A stretch of 64,000 bases of DNA from JACVRW01 sp963764665 (GTDB lineage: Bacteria; Actinomycetota; Thermoleophilia; Solirubrobacterales; Thermoleophilaceae): NCBI GenBank assembly GCA_963764665.1, contig CAVXTL010000016.1:1-64000 (forward strand). The letters are read 5' to 3'. This document shows, one piece after another, positions 23,133 through 31,926 of this stretch; positions within the stretch are counted from its first letter, which is position 1, and every line of letters starts with the position of its first letter. Made by a program: the position numbers and the translations under genes. The notes below the pieces were generated by a model. It saw only the letters and a program-made list of their open reading frames with translations, searched no databases and was not told where the DNA came from.

Positions 23133-24257
23133 TCACCACTCGGTGAGCCTCGCCTCGATCAGCACGTCGTCGTCGATCCGCTCGGTGTTCACCGACAGCG
23201 CATGCACGGCCGCCGAGATGGCCTCTGCGCCGAGCCCCTCCACCACCGTGCGAGCCTCGCGCCCCCCTGCCAGCACCGGCGCCACGAAGATCCGCGCCTC
23301 GTCGATCTCGCCGGCCTCGAGGAAGGCGCCGGACAGGTGCGGTCCGCCCTCGAGCAGCAGCAGCTGGATGTCCCGGGCACCGAGCTCATCCAGCGCGTGG
23401 GCCACGCGCGCGGCCTCGTTCTCGCCGGTGGCCACGATCACGTCCACGTCGGCCGCCTGGAGGGCCTGCACGCTGGTGCGGGACGCGGCCCGCGATGTCA
23501 CGACGGTCACGGGCACGTCCGGCACGCCCTGCACGAGGCGGCTCGACACCGGCAGCCGCGCCTCCGAGTCGAACACCACGCGGCGCGGCTGGCGCGACAC
23601 GCCTTCGATGCGCGCCGTGAGCTGAGGGTCGTCGGCCAGCGCCGTGCCGATCCCCACCGCCACGGCGTCCGACTCGGCGCGCCAGCGGTGGGAGCGCGCG
23701 CGGCTGGCCTCGCCCGAGATCCACTGCGAGTCGCCGGTGCGCGTGGCCACCTTGCCGTCGAGCGTCATGGCCGACTTGAAGACCACCAGCGGGCGGCCGG
23801 TGCGGGCGTGCTTTCGGAAGGGCTGGTTCAGGAGGCGGGCGGCGAAGCCCACCGGTCCGTCCACCACATCCACCCCAACGCCCTCGTCGCGGAGGATCCC
23901 AAGGCCGCGGCCCGAGGCCTTCGGCGTGGGATCGTCCGAGGCCACCACCACACGCGAGATCCCGGCCTGCACGATCGCGTCCGTGCACGGCGGCGTGCGG
24001 CCGTGGTGAGCGCAGGGCTCGAGCGACACGTAGAGGGTCGCCCCGGTCGGGTCCTCTCCGCAGGCGGCCAGCGCCACCCGCTCGGCGTGCTCCTCCCCCG
24101 GGCCGGCGTGGAAGCCCTCGCCGATCACCCGTCCCTGCTGCACCACCACGGCGCCGACGAGCGGGTTCGGGCTGGTGTGACCGCGTGCCTCTGCGGCGAG
24201 CTCGATGCTCCTGAGAAGGTGGCGCTCGTCGCGCTCTTTGGCCGCTGTTTCGGGCAT
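23133..24257 (-). CDS. ribD: Bifunctional pyrimidine deaminase/reductase RibD
   Basis: Second and third steps of riboflavin synthesis. 374 residues. The N-terminal deaminase has TSPNPLVGAVVV, HAERVAL and PCAHHGRTPPC as zinc site. The C-terminal reductase starts RPLVVFKSAMTLDGKVAT and carries LLLEGGPHLSGAFL. First gene of the rib operon. ATG 24257 is chosen; the open frame continues upstream only as shadow of the divergent glycosyltransferase. Confidence 0.95.
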   Translation of the reverse strand: MPETAAKERDERHLLRSIELAAEARGHTSPNPLVGAVVVQQGRVIGEGFHAGPGEEHAERVALAACGEDPTGATLYVSLEPCAHHGRTPPCTDAIVQAGISRVVVASDDPTPKASGRGLGILRDEGVGVDVVDGPVGFAARLLNQPFRKHARTGRPLVVFKSAMTLDGKVATRTGDSQWISGEASRARSHRWRAESDAVAVGIGTALADDPQLTARIEGVSRQPRRVVFDSEARLPVSSRLVQGVPDVPVTVVTSRAASRTSVQALQAADVDVIVATGENEAARVAHALDELGARDIQLLLLEGGPHLSGAFLEAGEIDEARIFVAPVLAGGREARTVVEGLGAEAISAAVHALSVNTERIDDDVLIEARLTEW

Positions 24258-24279
24258 TTCGCGAGGTCGCGCGAGCCCA

Positions 24280-24297
24280 GTTGACTCGCGAGTCAAC
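24280..24297. promoter_or_regulatory. Perfect 18-bp palindrome, candidate operator
   Basis: GTTGACTCGCGAGTCAAC in the 99-base gap between divergent ribD and the GT39 gene. It contains TTGACT, a -35-like element, on both strands. Likely binding site of a dimeric regulator affecting one or both genes. No FMN riboswitch fits in this gap. Confidence 0.6.
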
Positions 24298-24344
24298 AGT
24301 ACCAGCGGCCAGCCAGGATCCCGCTGACCGCCGACCCCCACAAC

Positions 24345-24350
24345 TACGCT
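24345..24350 (+). promoter_or_regulatory. -10 box of leaderless GT39 gene
   Basis: TACGCT, six bases, GTG 24357. Confidence 0.5.
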
Positions 24351-24356
24351 GCGCCC

Positions 24357-26174
24357 GTGCCCCGCCTGCTCCTCGGCCTGATCCTCGTCGCCGGATTCGC
24401 CCTGCGCATCTGGAACAACGACTACGGGCTCCCGTACGTGTGGAGCATCGACGAGGGCTCGCACTTCGCGAATCACGCGATCGAGATGTTCTGGCAGGAC
24501 CTCGACCCGGGCTACTACGAGAACCCGTCCGCGTACACCTACCTCCTCTACGCGCTGCTGCGCGTGATGTACGGCCCGCTCGGGTGGCTCTTCGACCTCC
24601 CGTTCGGGAACGTGACGGAGCAGTTCAGCAAGGACCCCGCGCAGATCTGGGTGGCCGCGCGCACGCTCGCCGCCGCGCTCTGCATGGCTGGCGTCGCGGC
24701 CGTGTACTGGGCCGCAAGACGGCTCTGGGGCACCCGCGAGGGGCTCGTGGCCGCGGCGGTGCTCGCGTTCGCGTTCCTGCCGGTGGCCTACTCGCGGGTG
24801 GCGGTCACCGACGTGGGCGCGCTCGCCGGGATGGCGCTCGCCCTGTATGGGTGCGTTCGGGCCTACGAGGACGGGCGCTGGGTCCACTACGCCCTCGCCG
24901 GCGCCGGGGCCGGCCTGGCCGGCGGCTTCAAGTACACCGCGGGCCTGGCGCTGCTTCCGCTCGGCCTGGCTGCTCTGGCGCGCGTGCGCCGCGACCGGCT
25001 CCGGGCGCTCGCCGGCCTGGTGCTCGGAACGGCGCTGGCCGCGCTGGTGTTCCTCGTGCTGAACCCCTACCTGCCGGGCTCGTTCGACGCCTGGTGGAAC
25101 GACCTTCACGACCAGGCGGACGTGGCTTCGGGACAGCCCAAGCCGGGCCAGGAGGAGGGCGGCGCCGGCTACTACCTGGACAGCCTGACCTGGGGGCTCG
25201 GCTGGGCCGCGGCCCTGGCGGCCCTGGCGGGCGCCGCGCTCGAGCTGCGCCGCGACCTGATCCGCGGCCTGATCCTCGTGGCGGTGCCGGTGGCGCTGTT
25301 CGTCTACCTCAGCCTCCAGGCCCGCTACTTCGGCCGCTGGCTGCTGCCCGCCTACCCGGCGCTGGCGATGCTCGCGAGCGTGGCGCTGGTGCGAGCGGCC
25401 GACGCGCTCCCGGCCCGGCGCGGCCGCTTCCCGCTGCGTGCCGTGGCCCTGCCGGCGCTCGTGGCGCTGGTGCTGGCGCAGCCCCTGGCGGCGGACGTAC
25501 GCAGCGCGCTGGTGCTCGGCCGCGAGGACACCCGCACCCAGGCCCGCGACTGGCTCGAGGCGCGCTACCCGCCGGAGCTGCGCGTGGCGATAGAGCCGGC
25601 GGTGCCCGGCCGCTTCTACCGCTCGACCCCGTCCGGCCGGCTGCCCGGCTGGCTCACCCGCTGCCAGGCGCGCGAGGGATGGACGGCGCCGGGCTTCGCG
25701 TACGACGGGCCGCGCGGCAAGAGGGTCTGCGTTCGCTTCAAGCCGGGCCAGTTCGCTCGCCCGGATGGCGGCGTGCGGGCGTCGGCGTACCACATGGTGC
25801 TCTCGCCCTCGGTGATCGACGACTACCGCCGCTACGGCTACTGCCTCGTGATGACACTCGACGTGGTCCGCGAGCGCGCACTGGAGACCGGCGACCCCGA
25901 CGTGGCCGCCTACTACCGGCGGCTCGAGCGGGACGCCCGGCTGGTGCGCGAGTTCAGCCCCTACGACTCGGGCGCGAAGCCGGTGCCGTTCAGCTTCGAC
26001 CTCTCCTACAACTACTACCCCACGGCCTACCGGCGGCCCGGACCCACCGTTCGCCTGTACCGGCTGAACGACTGCCGCCAGGCATACGGCCCTCCCCTGA
26101 TTCGGATCCCGAAGGTCCGCGAGCTTCCCCCGTTCGCGCCGCGCGACGAGGGCGTGGCCGGTGAGGAGATCTGA
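24357..26174 (+). CDS. GT39-type membrane glycosyltransferase
   Basis: 605-residue integral membrane protein of the dolichyl-phosphate-mannose glycosyltransferase (PMT/ArnT) superfamily. The first extracytoplasmic loop carries an acidic motif, VWSIDEGSHFANH, as in GT-C enzymes. About ten membrane helices follow to about 390, then a C-terminal soluble domain with Tyr-rich segments (DLSYNYYPTAYRR). It would transfer sugar from a polyprenyl-phosphate donor to an acceptor on the outer face of the membrane. Donor and acceptor unknown. GTG start set by the TACGCT box. Confidence 0.82.
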   Translation: MPRLLLGLILVAGFALRIWNNDYGLPYVWSIDEGSHFANHAIEMFWQDLDPGYYENPSAYTYLLYALLRVMYGPLGWLFDLPFGNVTEQFSKDPAQIWVAARTLAAALCMAGVAAVYWAARRLWGTREGLVAAAVLAFAFLPVAYSRVAVTDVGALAGMALALYGCVRAYEDGRWVHYALAGAGAGLAGGFKYTAGLALLPLGLAALARVRRDRLRALAGLVLGTALAALVFLVLNPYLPGSFDAWWNDLHDQADVASGQPKPGQEEGGAGYYLDSLTWGLGWAAALAALAGAALELRRDLIRGLILVAVPVALFVYLSLQARYFGRWLLPAYPALAMLASVALVRAADALPARRGRFPLRAVALPALVALVLAQPLAADVRSALVLGREDTRTQARDWLEARYPPELRVAIEPAVPGRFYRSTPSGRLPGWLTRCQAREGWTAPGFAYDGPRGKRVCVRFKPGQFARPDGGVRASAYHMVLSPSVIDDYRRYGYCLVMTLDVVRERALETGDPDVAAYYRRLERDARLVREFSPYDSGAKPVPFSFDLSYNYYPTAYRRPGPTVRLYRLNDCRQAYGPPLIRIPKVRELPPFAPRDEGVAGEEI

Positions 26175-26183
26175 GGCGCCCGG

Positions 26184-26214
26184 GGCCGCGGAGCGCGTTC
26201 GCTACGCTCCGGCC
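26184..26214 (+). terminator. Hairpin after the GT39 gene
   Basis: CGGAGCG / CGCTCCG stem with flanking GGCC pairing, about 10 bases after the stop. No T-tract. Confidence 0.35.
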
Positions 26215-26282
26215 GCCCTGGCCCTGAACCCCGCGGAGCGGGCCGCATCACTCCCTCAGATGAGCTCGACTCCCCCCAGTCC

Positions 26283-27764
26283 ATGCGCCTGAGCCGGCGC
26301 GGTTTCATCAAGGCCGGCGCCGCCGGCGCTGCAGGAGCGGCGGCGCTCACGGCCGCCGGCTGCGACCTGCCGGGCGAGGGCTCCTCGGAGCCCACCAACG
26401 TCCTGCTGCTGATCATCGACAGCCTCAGGCCCGACCACGTGGGCGCGTACGGGTCGCCGCAGGTGCGGACGCCGAACATCGACTGGCTCGCGGCCCGTGG
26501 CATGCGCTTCAACCGCGCGTTCCCCGAGGCGATGGTCACGCTGCCGGCGCGGCGGTCGATCTTCACGAGCCGCCGGATCTTCCCGTTCCGGAACTTCAAG
26601 CCGAATCCGGAGCTCGGGCGTAGCCCAGGCTGGGAGCCGATCGAGAACCCCGACCAGACCACTTTCACGTCGGAGTTCAAGCGCGCCGGCTACTGGACGG
26701 CGCACGTCAGCGACAACCCCTTCCTTGCGTTCACGGGTCCGTACGAGCCCTTCCGCAAGACGTTTTCCCGCTGGGACACGGTCGTCGGCCAGTCCGGGTT
26801 CGTGAAGCCACCGGAGACGGTGCCCATGGAGACGGTGGAGCATTGGCTGCCACCTGTCCTGCGGGATGACCGATACGTGCCCGGAATGCGCAAGTACCTG
26901 GCGAACACCGGCGAGGGCGTAGACGAGGAACTGACATGCACGGCCCGCGTCCACAAGAAGGCGATCGAGGTGCTGGACGATGCGATCGTGCGCCAGCCGT
27001 TCTGCATGACGATCGACTCCTTCGATCCGCACGAGCCGTGGAGCCCGCCGCGCAAGTACCTCGACATGTACGGCGACCCGGACTACGAGGGACCGGAGAT
27101 AGGCGTCACCCGCTACGGCAACTCGAGCTACCTGACCCCCGAGCAGCTGCGACGCCTCCATGCCGTCTACGCCGCCGAGGTGACCATGGCGGACCACTGG
27201 CTGGGCAAGTTCCTGGAGGCGTTCCGGGAGAAGAAGCTCCACGAGAACACCGTGATCCTGCTGCTCAGCGATCACGGCTACCTGCTCGGCGAGCGCGGTC
27301 AGACGGGCAAGGTGCCCTCCCAGCTGCACCCCGAGCTCGCCCAGGTCCCGTTCATCGTCGCCCACCCCGATGGGCGCGCCGCCGGCCAGGTGAGCTCGCA
27401 CTTCGCCTCCACCCATGACGTGGGCCCCACGCTGCTGTCGCTCGCCGGCATCGACCGTCCGAGCTGGATGGAGGGCCTCGACCTCTCCCCGCTCATGGAC
27501 GGCGACCCCGTGGCATCGCGGCCGTTCCACTACGGGGGCATGTACAACCGCTTCTTCATCCGCACCGACGAGTGGGTGCTCATCGGCGACAACCGCGGCG
27601 AGGAGCGCTCCATGTACGACCTCCAGCGCGACCCGCACGAGTTCTTCGACGTTGTGAAGGAGAACCCGAGGCTGAGCGAGGAGCTCTACCAGCAGGTGCT
27701 CGAGTCGGCGGGCGGCCCGCTGCCGTACTACGAGGGTCGCCCAACCACTCCAGGCGGCGGCTGA
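26283..27764 (+). CDS. Tat-exported lipoprotein, sulfatase superfamily with Thr at the nucleophile
   Basis: 493 residues. The twin-arginine motif SRRGFIK is at the N-terminus, followed by an Ala-rich core and a lipobox ending in Cys27 (TAAGC), so it is likely exported folded and lipidated. The alkaline-phosphatase-superfamily metal site is present (LLLIIDSLRPDHVGAYG; LLSDHGYLLGERG). The position of the formylglycine Cys/Ser reads T86-L-P-A-R instead of C/S-x-P-S-R. That makes a classical FGly sulfatase unlikely. A phosphoester hydrolase or transferase is plausible, or an inactive form. Sits between two glycan-type membrane enzymes. Confidence 0.82.
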   Translation: MRLSRRGFIKAGAAGAAGAAALTAAGCDLPGEGSSEPTNVLLLIIDSLRPDHVGAYGSPQVRTPNIDWLAARGMRFNRAFPEAMVTLPARRSIFTSRRIFPFRNFKPNPELGRSPGWEPIENPDQTTFTSEFKRAGYWTAHVSDNPFLAFTGPYEPFRKTFSRWDTVVGQSGFVKPPETVPMETVEHWLPPVLRDDRYVPGMRKYLANTGEGVDEELTCTARVHKKAIEVLDDAIVRQPFCMTIDSFDPHEPWSPPRKYLDMYGDPDYEGPEIGVTRYGNSSYLTPEQLRRLHAVYAAEVTMADHWLGKFLEAFREKKLHENTVILLLSDHGYLLGERGQTGKVPSQLHPELAQVPFIVAHPDGRAAGQVSSHFASTHDVGPTLLSLAGIDRPSWMEGLDLSPLMDGDPVASRPFHYGGMYNRFFIRTDEWVLIGDNRGEERSMYDLQRDPHEFFDVVKENPRLSEELYQQVLESAGGPLPYYEGRPTTPGGG

Positions 27765-27856
27765 CCCCCGAACCCGCGGTACCCCCGTGCACGGCGCGGT
27801 GAGAAGCACGATGATGCCTGAGTGCTCGGGGAAAAGGTTCAAGTGGACGGGAGCGG

Positions 27857-30322
27857 TTGAGCACCCTTCGCTACCTCGAGGGCGTCGGGCTGTTGATCGT
27901 GACCGTGGGCCCGGTGGCGTTTGGCGCCCGCGAGCTGCGCCGGCGCCTCCTTCCCGGCTGGGCCGGAGCCCCGGCCTGGGTGGCCGACACGGTCCTCGCC
28001 GTCGCGATCCTGATCGCGGTGGCCGAAGTGCTGGGCACGGCCGGCCTCCTCCAGCTGGCGCCGCTCGTGATCGCCTGCGTGGCGGCCGGCGCCGCCACGG
28101 CCGTGCTCGCCCGGCATGGCGGCGGCGGGGAGCGGCGGGGGCCGCTCCTCGCGCCCGCCGTTCCCACCGGCCGGCTCGGAATCGTCGCGGCCTGGGGCTC
28201 GGGGGCACTGGTCCTCGCCCAGTGGAGCGCCCGCGTGGCCACCGAGTTCGACCGCGGGATGACCACGCCCGACACGATCTGGCAGCACCTCCCCGCGGCC
28301 GCGCGCTTCGTCCAGGACGGCTCCATCCGCGACCTCCAGTTCTTCGACCGCGAGCCGTTCACCGTCTTCTACCCCTTCCACTCCTCCCTGCTCCATGCCG
28401 AGGGGATGCTGATCTTCGGCAGCGACGTCCTGTCGCCGGTGATCAACCTTGGCTGGCTCGGCTTCGCCCTGCTCGCCGCCTGGTGCGTCGGACGGCCGCG
28501 AGGCGTCGGGCCGGCCTGCGTCGTCGCGGTCGCGCTCGTGCTGGGCTCGCCGATCCTCGTGACCACCCAGGCCGGCGGCGCGTACACCGACGTCGTGGTG
28601 ATCGCGCTCGTGCTCGCCTCGCTGGCGCTGCTCGCGAACGGCGGAGTGCGCGGGTCGCCGCTCGTGCTCGCCGGCGTCGCCGCCGGTCTCGCGCTCGGGA
28701 CGAAGTTCACCCCGATCCCGACTGTCGCGGCCCTCAGCGTGGGCGTGATCGCCCTCGCGCCGAGGGGCCGGCGCCTGCGGACCGTGGGCGTGTGGGTGGC
28801 GGCCCTCGTGCTCGCCGGAGGCTTCTGGTACGGGCGCAACCTGATCCACACGGGCAGCCCGATGCCCGCCTACAAGATCGATCTCGGCTTCTACGCGTTC
28901 CCGGACGTGGAGCATCTCCTTGTCCCGCGCGAGACCGTGGCCTCCTACCTGGACGGCGCCGACACCCGGCGGGCGTTCGTCGAGCCCGCTCTGGAGGACA
29001 ACTTCGGACCGGCGTGGTGGGCGATCATCGCCCTGTCGCTGGCAGGCATGGTCGCCGGCCTGCTCAGCCGCGACGGTTTCGCCCGGATGCTGGCATTCAC
29101 GGGCATCGTGAGCGTCGCCGCCTACCTGTTCAGCCCGCTCGTGCTGGGCACGGAGGGATTCCCCTATCTGCTCAAGTACAACGTCCGCTACGTCACGCTG
29201 GCCGTGGCGCTCGGGCTCGTGGCGCTGGCATGCCGGCCCGGGCTGGGAAGAGGGGCGCCCGGCGCGGCGATCCTGGGCGGTCTCGTGGCGCTCCTGGCCT
29301 TCACGCAGGCCGACGACACGCTCTGGCCCACGGCGCACTGGCAGACCGCCGTGGTGGTGGGCCCGGCGGCGCTCGCGCTCGCCGCGCTGCTCGGCTGGCT
29401 CGGCAAGCGACGGCGCCGGCCAGCCCTCGCCGTCGGGGCGGTGCTGTTCCTCTTGCTGGCGGCCGGCGGAGCTCTCGTCCACCGGGACTACCTGCGCGAC
29501 CGCTACACGCGCGCCGCCGCGCTGCGCTTCAAGCTGTCTCCCGTCGGCGGCTTCTGGGAGTGGGCGCGGAACGTGCACGGCGCCCGCATCGCGATGGCCG
29601 GCGACTATCTGACCTACCCGCTGTACGGGCGCGACCTCTCGAACCGGGTGGACTACGTGGGCCATCGCGGTCCCCACGGCGCGTTCCTGCCGATCGACAC
29701 GTGCCCGGAGTGGCGCCGGAACCTCAACGCGGGGCACTTCCAGTACGTGGTCACGACGCGCCTGCCCGAGGATCTCGAGGGCGCGCCGCCCGCGGACCGC
29801 TGGACGCGCTCCGACCCGGCAGCCACGCCGATCGCGACGAACGCGGTCGCGGACGCGGGGCACGCGGCGCTCTTCCGCATCGACGGGTCATTCGATCCGG
29901 GCGCATGTCCCAAGCCGCGACTCGCGCTCGTGGGCGGCGGCGATGGCCGCCTGATCCGCCTCTCCTCCGGTGCCGAGATCCCGATCCGGCCGGACGCGGT
30001 GACCGGGTTCGTGGAGTCGGTCACTGCCCCGTCGGGCAGCGTTCAGGTAAGCGGGTGGGCCGCCGACGGGAAGCTGCGCAGCCCGGCCCGGCGCATCCTG
30101 GTTCTCGACGGCGGGCGGGTGCTGGCCGCCGGCGTCCCGACGCTCGACCGGCCTGACGTAGCCGGCAGCATCGGGCCGGGCGCCGGGCGCTCCGGGTTCC
30201 GCATCGTGTTCGAGGACCCGCGCACCACAAAGCTCACCGAACCCGGGCGACTGCGGGTGTTCGCGCTGACCGACCAAGCCGCCTCGGAGCTCCCGCGGCT
30301 CGACCAGGAGCCAGGCGGCTAG
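27857..30322 (+). CDS. Large polytopic GT39-like membrane protein with C-terminal beta domain
   Basis: 821 residues from TTG 27857. About 12 hydrophobic helices occupy 1-560, with the donor-side loop TPDTIWQHLPAAARFVQDG. Soluble segments follow, and the C-terminus (about 715-821) is a beta-rich domain: VQVSGWAADGKLR, ARRILVLDGGRVLAAG, GRSGFRIVFED. This layout is seen in envelope glycosyltransferases of GT-C type, but I see no single diagnostic motif. The stop TAG shares the tetramer CTAG with the stop of the convergent next gene. Confidence 0.7.
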   Translation: MSTLRYLEGVGLLIVTVGPVAFGARELRRRLLPGWAGAPAWVADTVLAVAILIAVAEVLGTAGLLQLAPLVIACVAAGAATAVLARHGGGGERRGPLLAPAVPTGRLGIVAAWGSGALVLAQWSARVATEFDRGMTTPDTIWQHLPAAARFVQDGSIRDLQFFDREPFTVFYPFHSSLLHAEGMLIFGSDVLSPVINLGWLGFALLAAWCVGRPRGVGPACVVAVALVLGSPILVTTQAGGAYTDVVVIALVLASLALLANGGVRGSPLVLAGVAAGLALGTKFTPIPTVAALSVGVIALAPRGRRLRTVGVWVAALVLAGGFWYGRNLIHTGSPMPAYKIDLGFYAFPDVEHLLVPRETVASYLDGADTRRAFVEPALEDNFGPAWWAIIALSLAGMVAGLLSRDGFARMLAFTGIVSVAAYLFSPLVLGTEGFPYLLKYNVRYVTLAVALGLVALACRPGLGRGAPGAAILGGLVALLAFTQADDTLWPTAHWQTAVVVGPAALALAALLGWLGKRRRRPALAVGAVLFLLLAAGGALVHRDYLRDRYTRAAALRFKLSPVGGFWEWARNVHGARIAMAGDYLTYPLYGRDLSNRVDYVGHRGPHGAFLPIDTCPEWRRNLNAGHFQYVVTTRLPEDLEGAPPADRWTRSDPAATPIATNAVADAGHAALFRIDGSFDPGACPKPRLALVGGGDGRLIRLSSGAEIPIRPDAVTGFVESVTAPSGSVQVSGWAADGKLRSPARRILVLDGGRVLAAGVPTLDRPDVAGSIGPGAGRSGFRIVFEDPRTTKLTEPGRLRVFALTDQAASELPRLDQEPGG

Positions 30323-31401
30323 GCCACACTGACCGTGATCCGCTCCACCGCGTTGTTCACGTAGCCCTTCAGGTTCCAGCGCGGATCGAGCGGCTGCACG
30401 TTGCCGGCGGAGTCGGTGGCCCGTGAGCAGACCTCGTGGGTGCCCTCGGGCGCTTGCCAGTCGAACGTCCACATGAGCCACGCCGCCTCCGACACCGGCT
30501 CGCCGAGCTCGGCATCGCCGAAGGTCGCGCCGCCGTCGACACTCACCTCGACCCGCGTGATCTCGCCCTGCCCGGACCAGGCGCGCCCGCGGAGCTCGAC
30601 CGGGCCCGGCTCCAGCGAGCGCTCGCGGCTCAAGAACTCCGGCACTCCCGGAGGAACGAGGAGCGAGCGCGGCAGCATCCTGGACACCGGCGCGCCCGGC
30701 GCGCCGTTCTCGTCGTAGAGCCGGTAGGCCACAGAGTTCTGGTACCCGTCGAATGGCTCCGCGAGCGCGGTCACGCGGGTCAGCCACTTGACGTTCGTCA
30801 TGCCGTACCACTGCGGCACCACGAGCCGCAACGGGAAGCCGTGCTGGGGCGGCAGCGGCTCGCCGTTCATCTCGTATGCGAGCAGGGCGCCGGATTCGAG
30901 CGCGTCCTCGATCGACAGGCTGCGGGCGTACGCCTGTTGCGTGCCGCCCTCGACCCCGCGGTCGAGTCCGGTGAAGAGCACCTCCGGCGCGGCCTCTGCG
31001 ACCCCGGCCTCCTCGAGCACTCCTCTGAGGGGCGTTCCGCCCCACTCGGCGGTGCCCACGGCCTCCGTGAGCCAGGGCTGGCTCAGCGGCCGCGGCGCGA
31101 GCAGGGCCCGTCCGTTGCCGGCGCACTCGAACGTCACTGGCAGCGTCACCTTCGGCAGGGCCCGGAGGGCGTCCAGGTCGAACGAGAGCGGCCGCTCCAC
31201 CTCGCCGTCCACCTCGAGGCGGAAGTCCGCCGGGTCGACCGCGGGAATGTCGTAGTGGATCAACAGGTAGTGAAGCCCCGCGGGTGTGATCGGGTCCCGC
31301 AGCGCCTCGAGCGGCAGCCCGTGGTTGCGGGCGGCGAGGCGGAGCTCCTCGGGCGTGATCTGATCGGAGGCGATCGTTCCGGTCGGCGGTGGGTCCGTCA
31401 T
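30319..31401 (-). CDS. Sulfite-oxidase-like molybdopterin enzyme
   Basis: 360 residues from ATG 31401. The Moco domain carries the ligand cysteine Cys93 in VTFECAGNGRALL, and HGFPLRLVVPQWYGMTNVKW. A C-terminal dimerisation domain (VELRGRAWSGQGEITRVEVS) completes the sulfite-oxidase fold. There is no signal peptide or haem domain, so it is a cytoplasmic relative; sulfite oxidation is only one possibility. ATG 31401 is chosen over one 30 bases upstream because a TAGCAT box lies seven bases before it. Confidence 0.88.
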   Translation of the reverse strand: MTDPPPTGTIASDQITPEELRLAARNHGLPLEALRDPITPAGLHYLLIHYDIPAVDPADFRLEVDGEVERPLSFDLDALRALPKVTLPVTFECAGNGRALLAPRPLSQPWLTEAVGTAEWGGTPLRGVLEEAGVAEAAPEVLFTGLDRGVEGGTQQAYARSLSIEDALESGALLAYEMNGEPLPPQHGFPLRLVVPQWYGMTNVKWLTRVTALAEPFDGYQNSVAYRLYDENGAPGAPVSRMLPRSLLVPPGVPEFLSRERSLEPGPVELRGRAWSGQGEITRVEVSVDGGATFGDAELGEPVSEAAWLMWTFDWQAPEGTHEVCSRATDSAGNVQPLDPRWNLKGYVNNAVERITVSVA

Positions 31402-31408
31402 CGCGGGG

Positions 31409-31414
31409 ATGCTA
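31409..31414 (-). promoter_or_regulatory. -10 box containing the nitroreductase stop codon
   Basis: TAGCAT; its TAG is also the stop codon of the upstream F420 nitroreductase. Seven bases to ATG 31401. Confidence 0.5.
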
Positions 31415-31840
31415 GGCCCCCGCCGGATCAAGGTCCACGCGCACGACCAGGAGGTCGGTGCCCATCAGCCGCACGGTGGCCACGTTGACCGTCGAGCGCC
31501 TGCGAGTGCGCGCGATCGCATCCAGCCGCTGCCGCGGATCGTCATCCGGAAGCGTCCGAGCCGTCCCCGCGAGCCAGCGCCGCCCGATTCGGATGCGCAC
31601 CCGCGGGTTCGCCTCGATGTTCAGCACATAGGCGGCGCGGCGGCCGTGCTCGGCGACGATCCAGAACACATCCCCGTCGAGCCCGTCGGTGACCGGGTTC
31701 TGACGAACCCGGCCGGACTTCCTCCCCACGGTCTCGAGAATCGCGGTACCCGGCACCGGAACACCAAGCCGAAACAGCGTCCGCACCAACGGATTGAACG
31801 CGTACTTGGCAAGGCTCGTGGCGAACCATCGCTTGCTCAC
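31412..31840 (-). CDS. F420-dependent nitroreductase-family protein (DDN-like)
   Basis: 142 residues, split beta-barrel flavin/deazaflavin protein. Motifs of the DDN/FDOR-B group: ILETVGRKSGRVRQNPV near 35-51 and VLNIEANPRVRIRIGRRWLA. Such proteins reduce quinones or nitro compounds with F420H2 in actinobacteria. No F420 biosynthesis gene is in the window. Start GTG 31840 gives the family-typical N-terminus KRWFATSLAKYAFNPLVR. Confidence 0.82.
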   Translation of the reverse strand: MSKRWFATSLAKYAFNPLVRTLFRLGVPVPGTAILETVGRKSGRVRQNPVTDGLDGDVFWIVAEHGRRAAYVLNIEANPRVRIRIGRRWLAGTARTLPDDDPRQRLDAIARTRRRSTVNVATVRLMGTDLLVVRVDLDPAGA

Positions 31841-31870
31841 ATCCCGAAGTGTGCCGTTCCTGCCGTGGAA

Positions 31871-31918
31871 GGGCGGCGACGGCTGACGCCGGAGCGCAAG
31901 CCCGACCCCTGGGCCCCG
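31871..31918 (+). repeat. Deleted third copy of the glc-operon inverted-repeat arm
   Basis: GGGCGGCGACGGCTG joined to ACGCCGGAGCGCAAGCCC and then CCCTGGGCCCC. It matches the right arm at 51721-51812 with about 45 internal bases missing. It lies in the 86-base gap between the flavoprotein and the nitroreductase genes. Confidence 0.65.
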
Positions 31919-31926
31919 AGAACCGA

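Noticed and set aside
24258..24356. FMN riboswitch for the rib operon
   Set aside because: The gap is only 99 bases and lacks the conserved RFN helices; it contains a protein-type palindrome instead.
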